Source of the DNA: Capronia americana
Lineage: Eukaryota > Ascomycota > Eurotiomycetes > Chaetothyriales > Herpotrichiellaceae
Direction of reading: 5' to 3'
NCBI GenBank assembly: GCA_016110215.1
Contig: JADWQD010000003.1
Coordinates: 558,001-622,000, forward strand
DNA: 64,000 bases
Every line of letters starts with the position of its first letter. Position 1 is the first letter of the stretch. Shown here piece after piece: positions 31,005-40,622 of this stretch. A program made the translations under genes and the position numbers. The notes beneath the pieces were generated by a model, which was given only the letters and a program-made list of their open reading frames with translations, ran no database searches and was not told the origin of the DNA.

Positions 31005-32402
31005 ATGTCCACGGTCATCCTCGGCGGCGGCATCATCGGCCTCTCGACCGCATACTATCTCTCCCTCGCGCGACCGCTCTCGTCGACTTCGAGCATCCAC
31101 GTCATCGACTCGTCCTCGCGGCTCTTCACCTCCGCGTCAGGCTACGCCGGCGGATTCCTGGCTCTGGATTGGTTCTCGCCGTCCGTGGCGTCGTTGGGTG
31201 CGTTGTCGTTCCGGTTGCATCGCGAGTTGGCCGACGAGCATGGCGGGCGGCGGAAGTGGGGGTACGCCGGGAGTCACGTGTATAGTTTGAGTGAGGGTGA
31301 GGTTGAGGAGGGGGATGTCGATATCGATCCCCCTGGGAAGGAAGCGCCCGAGGGAGACTGGATTGCTGAGGGGACGAGCCGGGCGCAAGTGGCGCCTTTG
31401 ACTTCGACATCAACGTCAACTTCGAAAGGGGGGGTGGGCGATTCAGATCAGGTACAAGACCCGGAAGGCTCTCCACCTGCTGTGTGGACGCGCCGAGGGG
31501 GCTGGACACTCGAGACAATCGGTCGGCCGGCGGACTGTGCGCAGGTTGAGCCGCGGGAGTTGTGCGAATTCTTACTTGAGGAGTGTGAGAAACGGGGTGT
31601 GCACATTCATCTCTCGACCACAGCAACGGGAGTGCTTACGGATGACATGGGAGCGTTGAAGGGGCTGAAGCTGCGATCTACTGAGGCTGGTCAACCACAG
31701 GAAAGGGAAGCAGAACTCGAATGCAAGAACGTGGTGATCTCGGCGGGGGCGTGGACACCGCGAGTTTTCAGCGCGCTTTTCCCTCAGAGTAAGTTGCGGA
31801 TACCTATTGAGCCGTTGGCCGGGCACAGCATCGTCGTCAAGTCGCCGCGGTATCGGGCACCGTACGTGGACCTTTCAATAAGGGAAGGGGCCCCTGACAA
31901 CGACAATTGGATGTGCTATGCAATATACTGTGCTCCGGGCCCGAACTGGTCGTACGCGCCGGAGGCATTTGCTCGGCTTGCACGCAACGGAGAGACGGAA
32001 GTCTGGGTCGGGGGTTTGAATGACGGTGCGCTTCCCCTTCCAGAGCTTTCGACTGATACCAAGGCAATGATCAACCCGCAAAGTATCCAGGATCTGCGCA
32101 GGACGGCTGTGCAGTTGACGGGAGGGCTTGCAAGCAAAGGCAGCCCGGCGAATCAAGATGATCTGGAAACCATAAGGGAAGGACTGTGCTTCCGTCCGAT
32201 AAGCCAGACAGGGACTCCTCTCATCGGTGCAATAGACGGTAAAGATCTCGGCTTGCCCGTTGGTGATAGCGGTGTCTATATCGCATCCGGCCACGGTCCA
32301 TGGGGCATAAGTTTGAGTCTTGGAACCGGGAAAGTCATGAGTGAAATGCTAGCAGGACAAAAGCCGAGTGCAGATGTTCGTGGGCTTCGCGTTGGCCGAT
32401 AA
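31005..32402 (+). CDS. FAD-dependent oxidoreductase, DAO family, Tda3-like
   Basis: A single exon of 465 residues. The ATG at 31005 gives MSTVILGGGIIGLSTAYYL, placing the dinucleotide-binding G-x-G-x-x-G at residues 7-12, exactly where DAO-family proteins have it. A Ser/Thr-rich, poorly conserved insertion sits around residues 125-150. The C-terminal YIASGHGPWGISLSLGTGKVMSEML is the typical FAD-binding return of the DAO fold. It resembles yeast Tda3 and related putative amine/amino-acid oxidases whose substrates are not well defined. It lies outside the cluster and tail to tail with the downstream transcription factor, only 20 bp away. Confidence 0.83.
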   Translation: MSTVILGGGIIGLSTAYYLSLARPLSSTSSIHVIDSSSRLFTSASGYAGGFLALDWFSPSVASLGALSFRLHRELADEHGGRRKWGYAGSHVYSLSEGEVEEGDVDIDPPGKEAPEGDWIAEGTSRAQVAPLTSTSTSTSKGGVGDSDQVQDPEGSPPAVWTRRGGWTLETIGRPADCAQVEPRELCEFLLEECEKRGVHIHLSTTATGVLTDDMGALKGLKLRSTEAGQPQEREAELECKNVVISAGAWTPRVFSALFPQSKLRIPIEPLAGHSIVVKSPRYRAPYVDLSIREGAPDNDNWMCYAIYCAPGPNWSYAPEAFARLARNGETEVWVGGLNDGALPLPELSTDTKAMINPQSIQDLRRTAVQLTGGLASKGSPANQDDLETIREGLCFRPISQTGTPLIGAIDGKDLGLPVGDSGVYIASGHGPWGISLSLGTGKVMSEMLAGQKPSADVRGLRVGR

Positions 32403-32422
32403 CGATAGCCATGACAGGAGAT

Positions 32423-34593
32423 TCATTGTGCTACACTTGCTTGATTGCTGTCTTCTCCCATCCAGCTGTCGTACAGGAACTCGTCAAAAATGGGCCATTG
32501 AAAGTCTTGGAATACGGTGTCCGGCGACCACCCAATGCCCATCATGTGGTTCGTTGCCGGGGATGTATAGGTTCCTGTATTTGTCGCACCGTTATTCACC
32601 TTCTCGTCTTCGACGGCATCGTATGGATTCGGCCGGCCTCCAAACTCTTGCCGCCACAGCCAGAAACAATCAAAGGTCAAGCTCCACCCGAGCCGATTGC
32701 GACAGCGCAGCCAGAGACTGTCAGGTGTGCCGTCGGGCCGTTTAATGACCATTTTACTCGTCCACAGTTGGGAGAGGATCATTGACGCCCGTGCCGAAAT
32801 GTCGTCTGGCGTGACGCTTTGTTTCTTGTCCAGATTGATGGTTGAGAAATAGCATGCCTGTCCTCGTTTCAGGTCGAGCGAGTCACGCACATGCGACTTG
32901 CCCACTCGCAAGATGATGAATGCCGCAAGATTCCACGCCATGTTCACATTGGTGGAGCCGTACTCGGCTATCTCTTGCTGTCGATCCAGTTCGGTTGCAA
33001 CCTCAACCAGGGTGCAGGCGTCGGCATACAGGTTCACCAGGTTCCCATCCCCGATCGCCGACGATGGTGCGATGAGATGACAGGCGGAGACCTGCAGTTG
33101 GGCGCTCATAAGGAGGACTTGGTCTAACAATGGTCAGCTGATTCGGGGGCCGACGGGGCAGAGGATCGCCACCCACCGAGCGTAGAAGAGCATTCTAGGC
33201 TCAACGCTGCTAGCTTCGAGAGACAGGCGTTGATCGTGGGACCGAGCATGAAGTTGCGGACTTCGGGCTTTCTTGACAGGGCGTCGCGGTCAATCTGCAA
33301 TATCGCCTCACTTTGCATCTGACCCAACTTTCTCTGGAAGCGAATATTGGGGGTTAGTGTGGCCAAGGGGTCCTCCCTGTAGCCATCATGGCTATACGTA
33401 TCCATCAAGACTACAGGCGGCAGGCCTCGGGAGTTGTTGACTCTGTCGATGGGATCAGCATCAATGCGACGACAGCCACGAGCACTCACCTCTGGCAGGT
33501 GTATAGACAGACGGACCATAATCGAGTTCTGAAGCTTCGCTGGTGGCCGTCATATTTGAGCGGGATCCGGCTAAAATCTTGGACAGAGCCATGCACATGG
33601 AGTCCGACGTTAGATGCAAGCTGGATCATGGCACCTGCTAGCTGGGGCGTAATGTCCTTCTGGAGTGTGTCGATCGGCATCTGCCAAGTGCAGAGAATCA
33701 CCAGTGCTTGGATTGTAGGCAGAACACGTTCTGAAGCGAAGATGGCCAACTTTGCCATGTCCAGAACCTTGGGAGCTAATTGTAGAATCAAGGTAGGGTC
33801 TTTGATGTACCTCCTTGAGCCAACCACGACAATGGTCCAGAAGAGGAACGGAGAGGCTGCATGGCAGTCGTTCGGGCTCACCGGCTTGTCGAAGATCGGC
33901 AGGAAGGGTAAATTCTTGTTGAAGAACCTGGTATTTCTCGTCAAGGCGGGAGACGACATCGCGAACGGCGGCCAGACTCACAGTTGGAAACAGCCATCAA
34001 TATCTTGAGCGTCGACGGTCAAATCTTGTACGGTTTGCGATACGGTGCTTGAGGCTTGGTCACTGGTAGCAGAGAGTACACCTACATCATCAGGCCTTGG
34101 TGGAACCGGGAAACCGGAGGAAGCAACCAAAGACGATGGAGTGGCTACAGGGAGCTGCGATGCCGGATATGCATCGGTCGGTGTTACAGAAGGTGGTGGT
34201 ATGGGCAGTCCGGAGGAAGCATCGTGGCTGTTGGCAGGCCGTGGTTCAAGTGTCTCCTCTGAGGTGCTTGTCCGAACCTGTTTCCTCAACAGCTCCAGCT
34301 CGGCTTGTAGCTCTGTCTTGCTGTGTGACGCGTTTAGCAGGAGTCGCACATGAACAGGAGCAGACGCACGTGCGACGTTTCACCCTTGTGAAATTCTTCG
34401 AGACGACACAGTCCAGCTTGAAGCGCTTACAACGGGAGCATGGCTGTGAGTAGTCTTTCGAAGCATCGCAGCGGAGCTAGCATCACTTTCAGCTTGTGCT
34501 GGCACTCGAGGAGCATGTCCAGACCTTCTGCTGCCGGCATTCGGTGCAAGCCTTGATCCTTGTGCCTTTGATGTCTTCCGAGGTATTGCTCAT
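32423..34593 (-). CDS. Zn2Cys6 fungal transcription factor
   Basis: Six exons: 34593-34525, 34476-34370, 34320-33982, 33927-33490, 33442-33177 and 33123-32423, giving 639 residues with all phases closed. The binuclear cluster is C16-x2-C19-x6-C26-x9-C36-x2-C39-x6-C46 and is interrupted by intron 1. A basic region (NFTRVKRRT) and a heptad-like coiled coil (KTELQAELELLRKQV) follow, suggesting a homodimer. A Pro/Ser-rich linker comes next (about 80-160). The remainder is a fungal-specific regulatory domain, including RYIKDPTLILQLAPKVLDMA and SNVGLHVHGS. It is divergent from GatA across 356 bp. The target genes are unknown, and I see no link to the metabolic cluster beyond proximity. Confidence 0.85.
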
Positions 34594-34949
34594 TGTGCAG
34601 AGGAGAATTTAGTTGGGTGGAGAACACATGCTCGCCTCATATTATGCAGCAAGCAACGACGATGGCCACCAAAAGAATGCCAGCATAACACTAAGAAATG
34701 GTCCTCACAGCGACAGGCAACATCACCAGTGTGAAGTAGAATCCTCAGCCCAGAAGCCACAAGCAAGTCGATGCTGCCGCCGGAACAAATTTAGTCCGCA
34801 TTCCGAGCCTCGGAGTTGCACGTGACCTAGTCTCTACCATCAACCGCAGTCACGACGCTTCGTTTTCAATCGTAGCACACGTGTGTTTGTGGTTTCATCA
34901 TCGGCGGTCGCGCAGGCAGAGACAGGCCTCGTTGTCGCACCGATCGCTG
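34594..34949. promoter_or_regulatory. Shared upstream region of Zn2Cys6 factor and GatA
   Basis: A 356 bp divergent promoter. It has no coding features and no obvious motif that I can support. Confidence 0.5.
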
Positions 34950-36702
34950 ATGCGCATCGGTCGAGGTCATCGCGACTATAGGGATGTCACCCTAAAAGCT
35001 TACTTCCGGGCCCTCCTGCGCCGCTCGCACAACAACTACCAGTACGGGAACCCATATATCTCGCTCAATAACGAGATCCGTCTGCAAGATGCTCTGCTCA
35101 AGCAAGCATCGCATGATGACAGCCTGCACAAGAGCACGAGAGCCTGGCGGAACTATCGTGAGCTTCCGGAATCCCCCCTGCAAGCTAAGCTAATACTTCA
35201 GGGTAGACAGGTTGAAGTCCGCCAACCATGGCTTCACGGTCGTCATTAAAGACAATATCGTGACCGTCGAGCTGCCTACGACCTGCGCTTCGAGGATCCT
35301 CAAGGGATTTTGTCCCTCGGAGAAGGCCACCGTCACCAAGCTGCTGGAGAAGGCCGGGATGGTAATGGTCGCCAAAACCAACATGGACGAATTCGGCATG
35401 GGTTCACATTCATTGCATTCAGCTTATGGCCCGGTGGTCAACGGGCAGGCCTCGAGAAAGGATCATTTGTCTGCTGGCGGGAGCTCTGGCGGCAGCGCCG
35501 TGGCCGTTGCTTCGGATTTGGCTCATATCGGTATTGGTACGGATACAGGAGGTTCGGTTCGGTTACCAGCCGCTTATATGAGTCTTGTCGGCTTCAAGCC
35601 TTCTTATGGCATGATATCTCGGCTTGGAGTCATACCATATGCAAACTCCCTGGATACTGTCGGAATCCTGGCCAAGTCCGCCCTCGATATCAGGTTGACG
35701 TTCGACTTTCTCCAGCAGCCAGACGACAGAGATCCTACTTGTCTGGACAGCAATTCGCGACAGCGAATCAGAGCCGCAAAACACAAGAGAAGACGAGTCG
35801 TGTACGAGTCGAAGCTCTTCATACGGAGAGTGTCTTATCCTGCGAGTCGGCGACAAGACCATGAACTGGCCTCCCTGCCGGCTAGAAACAGGAACAGAGA
35901 TGTACTCGTATCTCAGAAGCACTACAGTCGACGCATAGGAGTGCCTCTCGAATACAATATCGCAGAAATGCATCCCCTGGTGCGTTGGGCGTGGACGGCA
36001 ACACTGAGTCACCTACGAAACCATTACAAGTTCGAGATTGTCCCGATCTCTCTACCGTCAACGAAGCATGCTCTCTCTGCGTATTACGTCCTGGCACCAG
36101 CAGAAGCTTCATCAAACCTTGCAAAATACGACGGCGTCCGCTATGGACATGCGCGTACCGCCCAGGCTGATGCAGACGCCGGCCCTCTCTTCGCTCAGTA
36201 TCGCTACGAGAACTTCGGCCCAGAAGTCCGGAGAAGAATCCTTCTTGGCACCTATACTCTGAGCGCCGGCGCAATGGACAACTATTTTATCCAGGCTCAA
36301 AAGGTCCGTCGGCTAGTCCAGCAAGACTTTGATGCGGTCTTCAGGATGCCTAATCCTCTGCACGACAATACCGAAGCAAACATCAACGGCGTGGATATGA
36401 TCATTGTGCCCACAGCGCCAACTCCTCCGCCATATGTTGACAGCTTGGAGCATCAGAAGCCTGTCCGACGATACATGAACGATGTCTTTACTGTGCCGGC
36501 AAGTCTGGCAGGCCTGCCTGCTATATCTGTGCCTGCACCAGAACATCCCGACCATCCCTGGAACCCGGAGGTGGCTATCGGAATGCAGGTCATCGGACAA
36601 TACGGCGACGACTTTGGAGTCATATACTTTGCTCAAAACTTCCTGTCAAGCTTCCATCGGCTGTCAATGAGACGCACGCTCGAGACAAAGCGAATGAGGT
36701 AG
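34950..36702 (+). CDS. HER2: Mitochondrial glutamyl-tRNA(Gln) amidotransferase subunit A (GatA/Her2)
   Basis: Two exons: 34950-35157 and 35207-36702, giving 567 residues. It converts Glu-tRNA(Gln) to Gln-tRNA(Gln) in mitochondria as part of GatFAB/GatCAB. The catalytic Lys is in VVIKDN, and the amidase signature AGGSSGGSAVAVASD is followed by GTDTGGSVRLPA with the acyl-enzyme Ser. NMDEFGMGSHS is diagnostic of GatA rather than of general amidases. The N-terminus is Arg-rich with few acids, consistent with a mitochondrial presequence. The intron ends at GGTAG (35206), which is the only acceptor that keeps frame. A basic, low-similarity stretch at about 253-311 (e.g. AAKHKRRRVVYESK) sits where relatives have a shorter loop; a missed intron there is possible. 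Confidence 0.88.
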
Positions 36703-37047
36703 CGATACAATAAATGAGGGTGTGCAGCCTTTGGTCTCCTAGCGTACACATACTGTAGCCACCGTCACCGCCTTCATCTTCCTGTCGGACCACCACGCGC
36801 CGCCTTCCTTCTTGAGCGGGCGCGATTCTTCGCACAAAACATATTCGCGCAGCAGACAACTTGCGTGAGGGTGCGTGTATGTGTGATTGATCGTGCCCTC
36901 ACCTTTCTCACAGTACTCACCTCACCTCTGCCAACACATCCCAATCTCAACTCAACAGCACGCCATTAACCCTTCTCACTTCTTCACCACCGGACCACCT
37001 CTCTCTCAATCTCTCCTCTCCTCCACCGTCCGTCCCCGTCCACGACA
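36703..37047. promoter_or_regulatory. Upstream region of small membrane protein gene
   Basis: The right half is strongly pyrimidine-rich (CTCACCTC, TCTCTCTC; 36895-37035), as in many fungal core promoters and leaders. No gene is seen. Confidence 0.5.
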
Positions 37048-37378
37048 ATGGACGGGCTAACGCCGCACGACCTCGACGGCGACCCCGAAGACGCCAACGC
37101 CACCGGCGGGGCGGGGCCCAACGGCTTCATCATGCCGTCCTGGGCTATCATCATGGTCTGCAATGCGCGCTCCCGCTGTCCACGGTGCCACCCCTGGGCC
37201 AAGTCCGGACAAGCTACACTAAGCAATGCTAACACAACACCCATCCACACAGGTGGCTTGCATGATCTGCGTGGTGTTGGTGTTTGTTGGGGTGGATGTC
37301 TCCCTGCGGATAAGGCGGGAGAGGGAGAATGCGAGCAGGAGGACCCCGCCTGCGACTGTGCTCACTTCATTGGGTTAG
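37048..37378 (+). CDS. Small single-pass membrane protein, uncharacterised
   Basis: Two exons, 37048-37155 and 37253-37378, separated by a 97 bp intron with a GCTAAC branch site and an ACACAG acceptor. The product is 77 residues. The N-terminal 28 residues are acidic, ending in a Gly-rich patch with an NAT sequon. A single hydrophobic span follows (about 32-51, including AIIMVACMICVVLVFVGV). The short C-terminal tail is basic (SLRIRRERENASRR). Charge distribution suggests the N-terminus is outside or lumenal and the C-terminus cytosolic. I do not recognise the family. The good splice signals, a span crossing the splice site in frame, and a pyrimidine-rich leader support a real gene, but no function can be stated. 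Confidence 0.6.
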
Positions 37379-37961
37379 GGGTGGGGTGCCCTGGCTGCAA
37401 GGAGGACACGGGTGGCAGGTGGTGGTTAGTGGTTAGTGGTTGGCGGATGGTGGCTGGTGGTAAGTATACAATCATCCAAATAGGCGCGCGCGTGTGTGTG
37501 TGACTACGGAGGCTAACTTCTGATCTGAAGTGATAGACGAGAGTTGCCTACGGGGCATTATGTACAGAGATTACACCGCGGCGTAAACGAAGATAGTCGC
37601 CTCATATCCCGTAACAGGGGGACATCAACGACACACATTGCACAAAAAGCTCAATTGCCTCCTAACTCTGTCGGGACAACTCCTGCGGAGAAAATCGGAT
37701 GGCTGATCATCGTCCGGTTTATCAGGTCTCCATCCCTGCCTGCGGCGTAGAAAGAGCGTCCACCACGCCATGCCGTCCCAGACATCAGCGACGTCTCAGG
37801 GTTGACCGTTTGGCCTATATGTCCAGACCTTTCCAAAGATCATGCACACATCTTAGCCTCGCCACGGTATCTTTCTGACTTGCCAGGGCCAGGAACCTCT
37901 GTTGGCGCCATGAACTGGTGGATTGAAACCATGGAGGGAGCGTCTTGCACATCAAACGTAC
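37379..37961. other. Intergenic region
   Basis: This starts with a GTGGTTA/GTGGTTG-type imperfect repeat (37419-37462) and a short GCGCGCGTGTGTGTG run (37485-37501). The rest shows no feature and leads into the HET remnant. Confidence 0.5.
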
Positions 37962-38540
37962 ATGCGGCAGTATTATGTAACCCCGAGCGATTGGATGTGC
38001 AACGACTTCTACACTTTTTGTCGGACTGCGAGAGGGTCGTCTCTTCTTGAGGCGATGAATGACCACGGAAAGCAACACCATCGCTACCTAGGTGGCTACA
38101 TACTCGAGAGACTATTGGCCACAACGGCTGCTTCGGGTGGATGGAGATTCCCTGACTTCGTACACCAGGCAGCCAGGGAACGTCTACGGCACTGTCATTG
38201 AACCCGCGTACAATGTCATAACCTATACCTGGGGTCGCTTCGAAGTTGCCGAGGGACCGACCTTCGAGATTAAAGGATTGGACTGGAATCTTCCTTGCAT
38301 TGACCAGGATATTTTCTCCGTTCACGCCTTTCAGAGTGTCATCCTAGCGGCGAGCGACGGCACCGGCTGGGTCTGGCTCGACGTTGCTTGCATTGACCAG
38401 CGCAATGATTCCGAACTGAAAAAGTAGGAGGTGCTTCTCACTGGCCGAGCTCGAAGCTGAGCTGGGCATAGCTCTCAATCAGAAATCGCCGGTGCTCAAG
38501 GCGGTAGGTGATGAAGGACGACACGGAGGCAGATCGTCTA
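37962..38540 (+). pseudogene. HET-domain gene remnant, N-terminal half
   Basis: Reading from the ATG at 37962 gives a HET-protein N-terminus (PSDWMCNDFYTFCRTARG). The frame then shifts near 38090 into YSRDYWPQRLLRVDGDSL and VITYTWGRFEV, then to GWVWLDVACIDQRNDSE. YTWG and WLDVACIDQR are core motifs of the heterokaryon-incompatibility (HET, PF06985) domain. A stop follows at 38425-38427. The expected continuation is lost, and a short fragment reading SLAELEAELGIALNQ resumes in another frame near 38440-38540. No C-terminal half follows. Intact relatives trigger cell death on non-self fusion; this copy cannot make one. See the C-terminal half at 48.9-50.3 kb. Confidence 0.8.
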
Positions 38541-39059
38541 AAAACGGGACTGAAGCAACGGTTCAATTAAAGGTGCTACAGTACAGCACGATCTAAAGAG
38601 TCTCAAGTACCCTAGGAGTCTCACGCATATATATATCCTCAAGGGGGGACTCCATCCAGGAAGTCCGACTTGCCTGACAGCCACGACGCCATGTCTGTTA
38701 TGGATAGGCGCGAAATCTGGCATGTATGTCTATACACTCAGAGGGAGCAGAAGGAAAAGTCACGAGGATGCCCTCATCCACCTTGTGCGTCGCTGAACGC
38801 GTTGGCCTCGAAACCTTTGTGCGAGGATTTGGATGCGAGCTGGAAATCTCGGGGGTTGCTCTCATAATGTGAAATGCATTTCCCAGGAAACTGTTGAACG
38901 TGGCTGAAAGGAGCGAGGAAAATCTACGACGCTCAATGGGCATCTGGTGCCTCCAATGCATCGTTCGTAGTCGGGTTTATCATTCATCCACGTATCTCAT
39001 CAGACGTGGTGCACTGTTCATAATTTTGGGGGGTTATTGTAAGGGCCAACACGTCAAGC
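38541..39059. other. Intergenic region
   Basis: This lies between the HET remnant and the 3' end of the bystin gene. No coding similarity is seen. It is a candidate rearrangement breakpoint region. Confidence 0.45.
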
Positions 39060-40622
39060 TCACATCACCATGGTGTCATCTCCATCGTCCCTCTTGTCCT
39101 GATCATCGACCTGCATTTCGCTTCCACCTGGCGCATCAGCACCCCCACGGTTTCTGCCAGCGAGTAATTCTCGCCTCACTTCCGGGCCGATATTCTTGTG
39201 ACCTCTGGCCAGCAATAGATCTAGCAGGGCCTCTCGCTGATCCTCCGTGATCTCATTCCTGTACGTCTGCGCGAAGATGAGGAGACTCTGATGCCACAAC
39301 ACCGGGAGTTTTGCCTCCTTTGACGCCAAGGCCTCTTCGTCCTGTTCTTTCGATGCGCGAAACCGCAGGAAATGGAATACGAGCGCATCCACGACCTTGT
39401 ACGGCAGAGCATACTTCTTCGCTAGCAATACGCGGATGAAAATGTTGGCAGCACCGGCGGCTTCGCTGTTCACATTCGAGGTCTGCTCGGCGGAGATCTC
39501 GCACAACCGAAGCAGCGCAGCAGCAGAGTGCAGCACAGGGATTTTAATCTTGGCCAGTACCGAGGAGATAATGTGCGCCTCGCGCAGAGTGCAGCCTGAT
39601 TGCACAAGCGGGAATAGGAACCCTTTGAAGAATGCCGAAGGGCGGTAGAAGGCAGCTTTAAGGGCGTTGTAGAGGTGGACGTTCAGTTTCTTGTTTTCCT
39701 GGATATCTTCCCTGACACGATCCAAGAGGATGGTCTCGCAAAAGTGTTGACCTGTCGCTGCTGGGGCTGATATAAAGATCTTCGTTGCGCGATACACGGC
39801 GTGTGGTGTCCAATTCTCGGGTGCTGTGATGCCGAGGAGATCTGGCCATTGAGGAAGCGTTGGGAGGATTTTGAACGGTTTGGGGAGAGGACCCGATCTG
39901 TAGCGACTCAGGAGCTGGCCGACTTTTGTAAAGGTGTCGACGACCTTCATCGGAAGTTCGACGGCATCTTCCGGCGCACCTCCGCCTAGGAAGATTTTGC
40001 TTGACTGATCTCCAGCACGTGCTGCATCGAGAGCCTCCTTTTCGGCGATGCGTTGCAAGATTATGTCTGCCAGGTTCCTGGTTTCGCCTTCGGGTTCTTC
40101 CTCACCTGCTTCTCGTTGAGGTTTGTCTTGACCTTTACTTCGGTCCAATGTCGAAAGGTTCGCTAACGACGGCGCAAAATCCGCTAGTTCTTCGCCGTCG
40201 TCGAGGAACTTCTTGTAGACCGCCATTTCTTCTGGGTCCATCTCGTCCCCATCAACCACCTCTTCCTCATCCTCGGGCATCCATTCGCCCTCTTCATCGT
40301 ATTGACCTTGTGTTGCCATGTCTTCATTCTGATCTCCATCTTCCCCGGCGAACCTCGAGTCGAAGGCAAATGCTGCGTTGGTGGGTGAGACGAGTCTTGA
40401 GCGAGCAGCGTGGTGGTCTGCTGCGTCTTCCTCTACAAGATCTTGCGCAATCGCCAGGATCTTTCTCGAAGACCGGGCATCGATGTAGCCATCGCCTTTC
40501 GCATCCTCATCCGACCTCGACTTCCTCTTTCCTGTGATTGACTTCGTCCTCAATCTCCCACCTGAGGTTGTGATGTCGTCTTCGAGGGGCACATGTCGTC
40601 GGGCAGTCACTGTCTTCGACAT
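39060..40622 (-). CDS. ENP1: Bystin / Enp1, 40S ribosome biogenesis factor
   Basis: A single exon of 520 residues. Enp1 is part of the 90S and pre-40S particles in nucleolus, nucleus and cytoplasm and is required for 18S rRNA maturation. The N-terminal 200 residues are charged and acidic (for example a DEEEVVDGDEMDPEEMAVYK stretch). The conserved bystin domain spans about 220-490. It includes PLPKPFKILPTLPQW, an NWTPHAVYRATKIF segment, YNALKAAFYRPSAFFKGFLF, SGCTLREAHIISSVLAKI and VVDALVFHFLRF. The order and length match fungal bystins. The last 30 residues are Gly/Asp-rich and variable. The start is the only upstream ATG in frame. Confidence 0.96.
   Translation of the reverse strand: MSKTVTARRHVPLEDDITTSGGRLRTKSITGKRKSRSDEDAKGDGYIDARSSRKILAIAQDLVEEDAADHHAARSRLVSPTNAAFAFDSRFAGEDGDQNEDMATQGQYDEEGEWMPEDEEEVVDGDEMDPEEMAVYKKFLDDGEELADFAPSLANLSTLDRSKGQDKPQREAGEEEPEGETRNLADIILQRIAEKEALDAARAGDQSSKIFLGGGAPEDAVELPMKVVDTFTKVGQLLSRYRSGPLPKPFKILPTLPQWPDLLGITAPENWTPHAVYRATKIFISAPAATGQHFCETILLDRVREDIQENKKLNVHLYNALKAAFYRPSAFFKGFLFPLVQSGCTLREAHIISSVLAKIKIPVLHSAAALLRLCEISAEQTSNVNSEAAGAANIFIRVLLAKKYALPYKVVDALVFHFLRFRASKEQDEEALASKEAKLPVLWHQSLLIFAQTYRNEITEDQREALLDLLLARGHKNIGPEVRRELLAGRNRGGADAPGGSEMQVDDQDKRDDGDDTMVM

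Noticed and set aside
31126..31626. 166-codon open frame antisense to the Tda3-like gene
   Set aside because: It is Pro/Arg/Thr-rich in the complement of a GC-rich coding region and matches no domain. It is a shadow frame.
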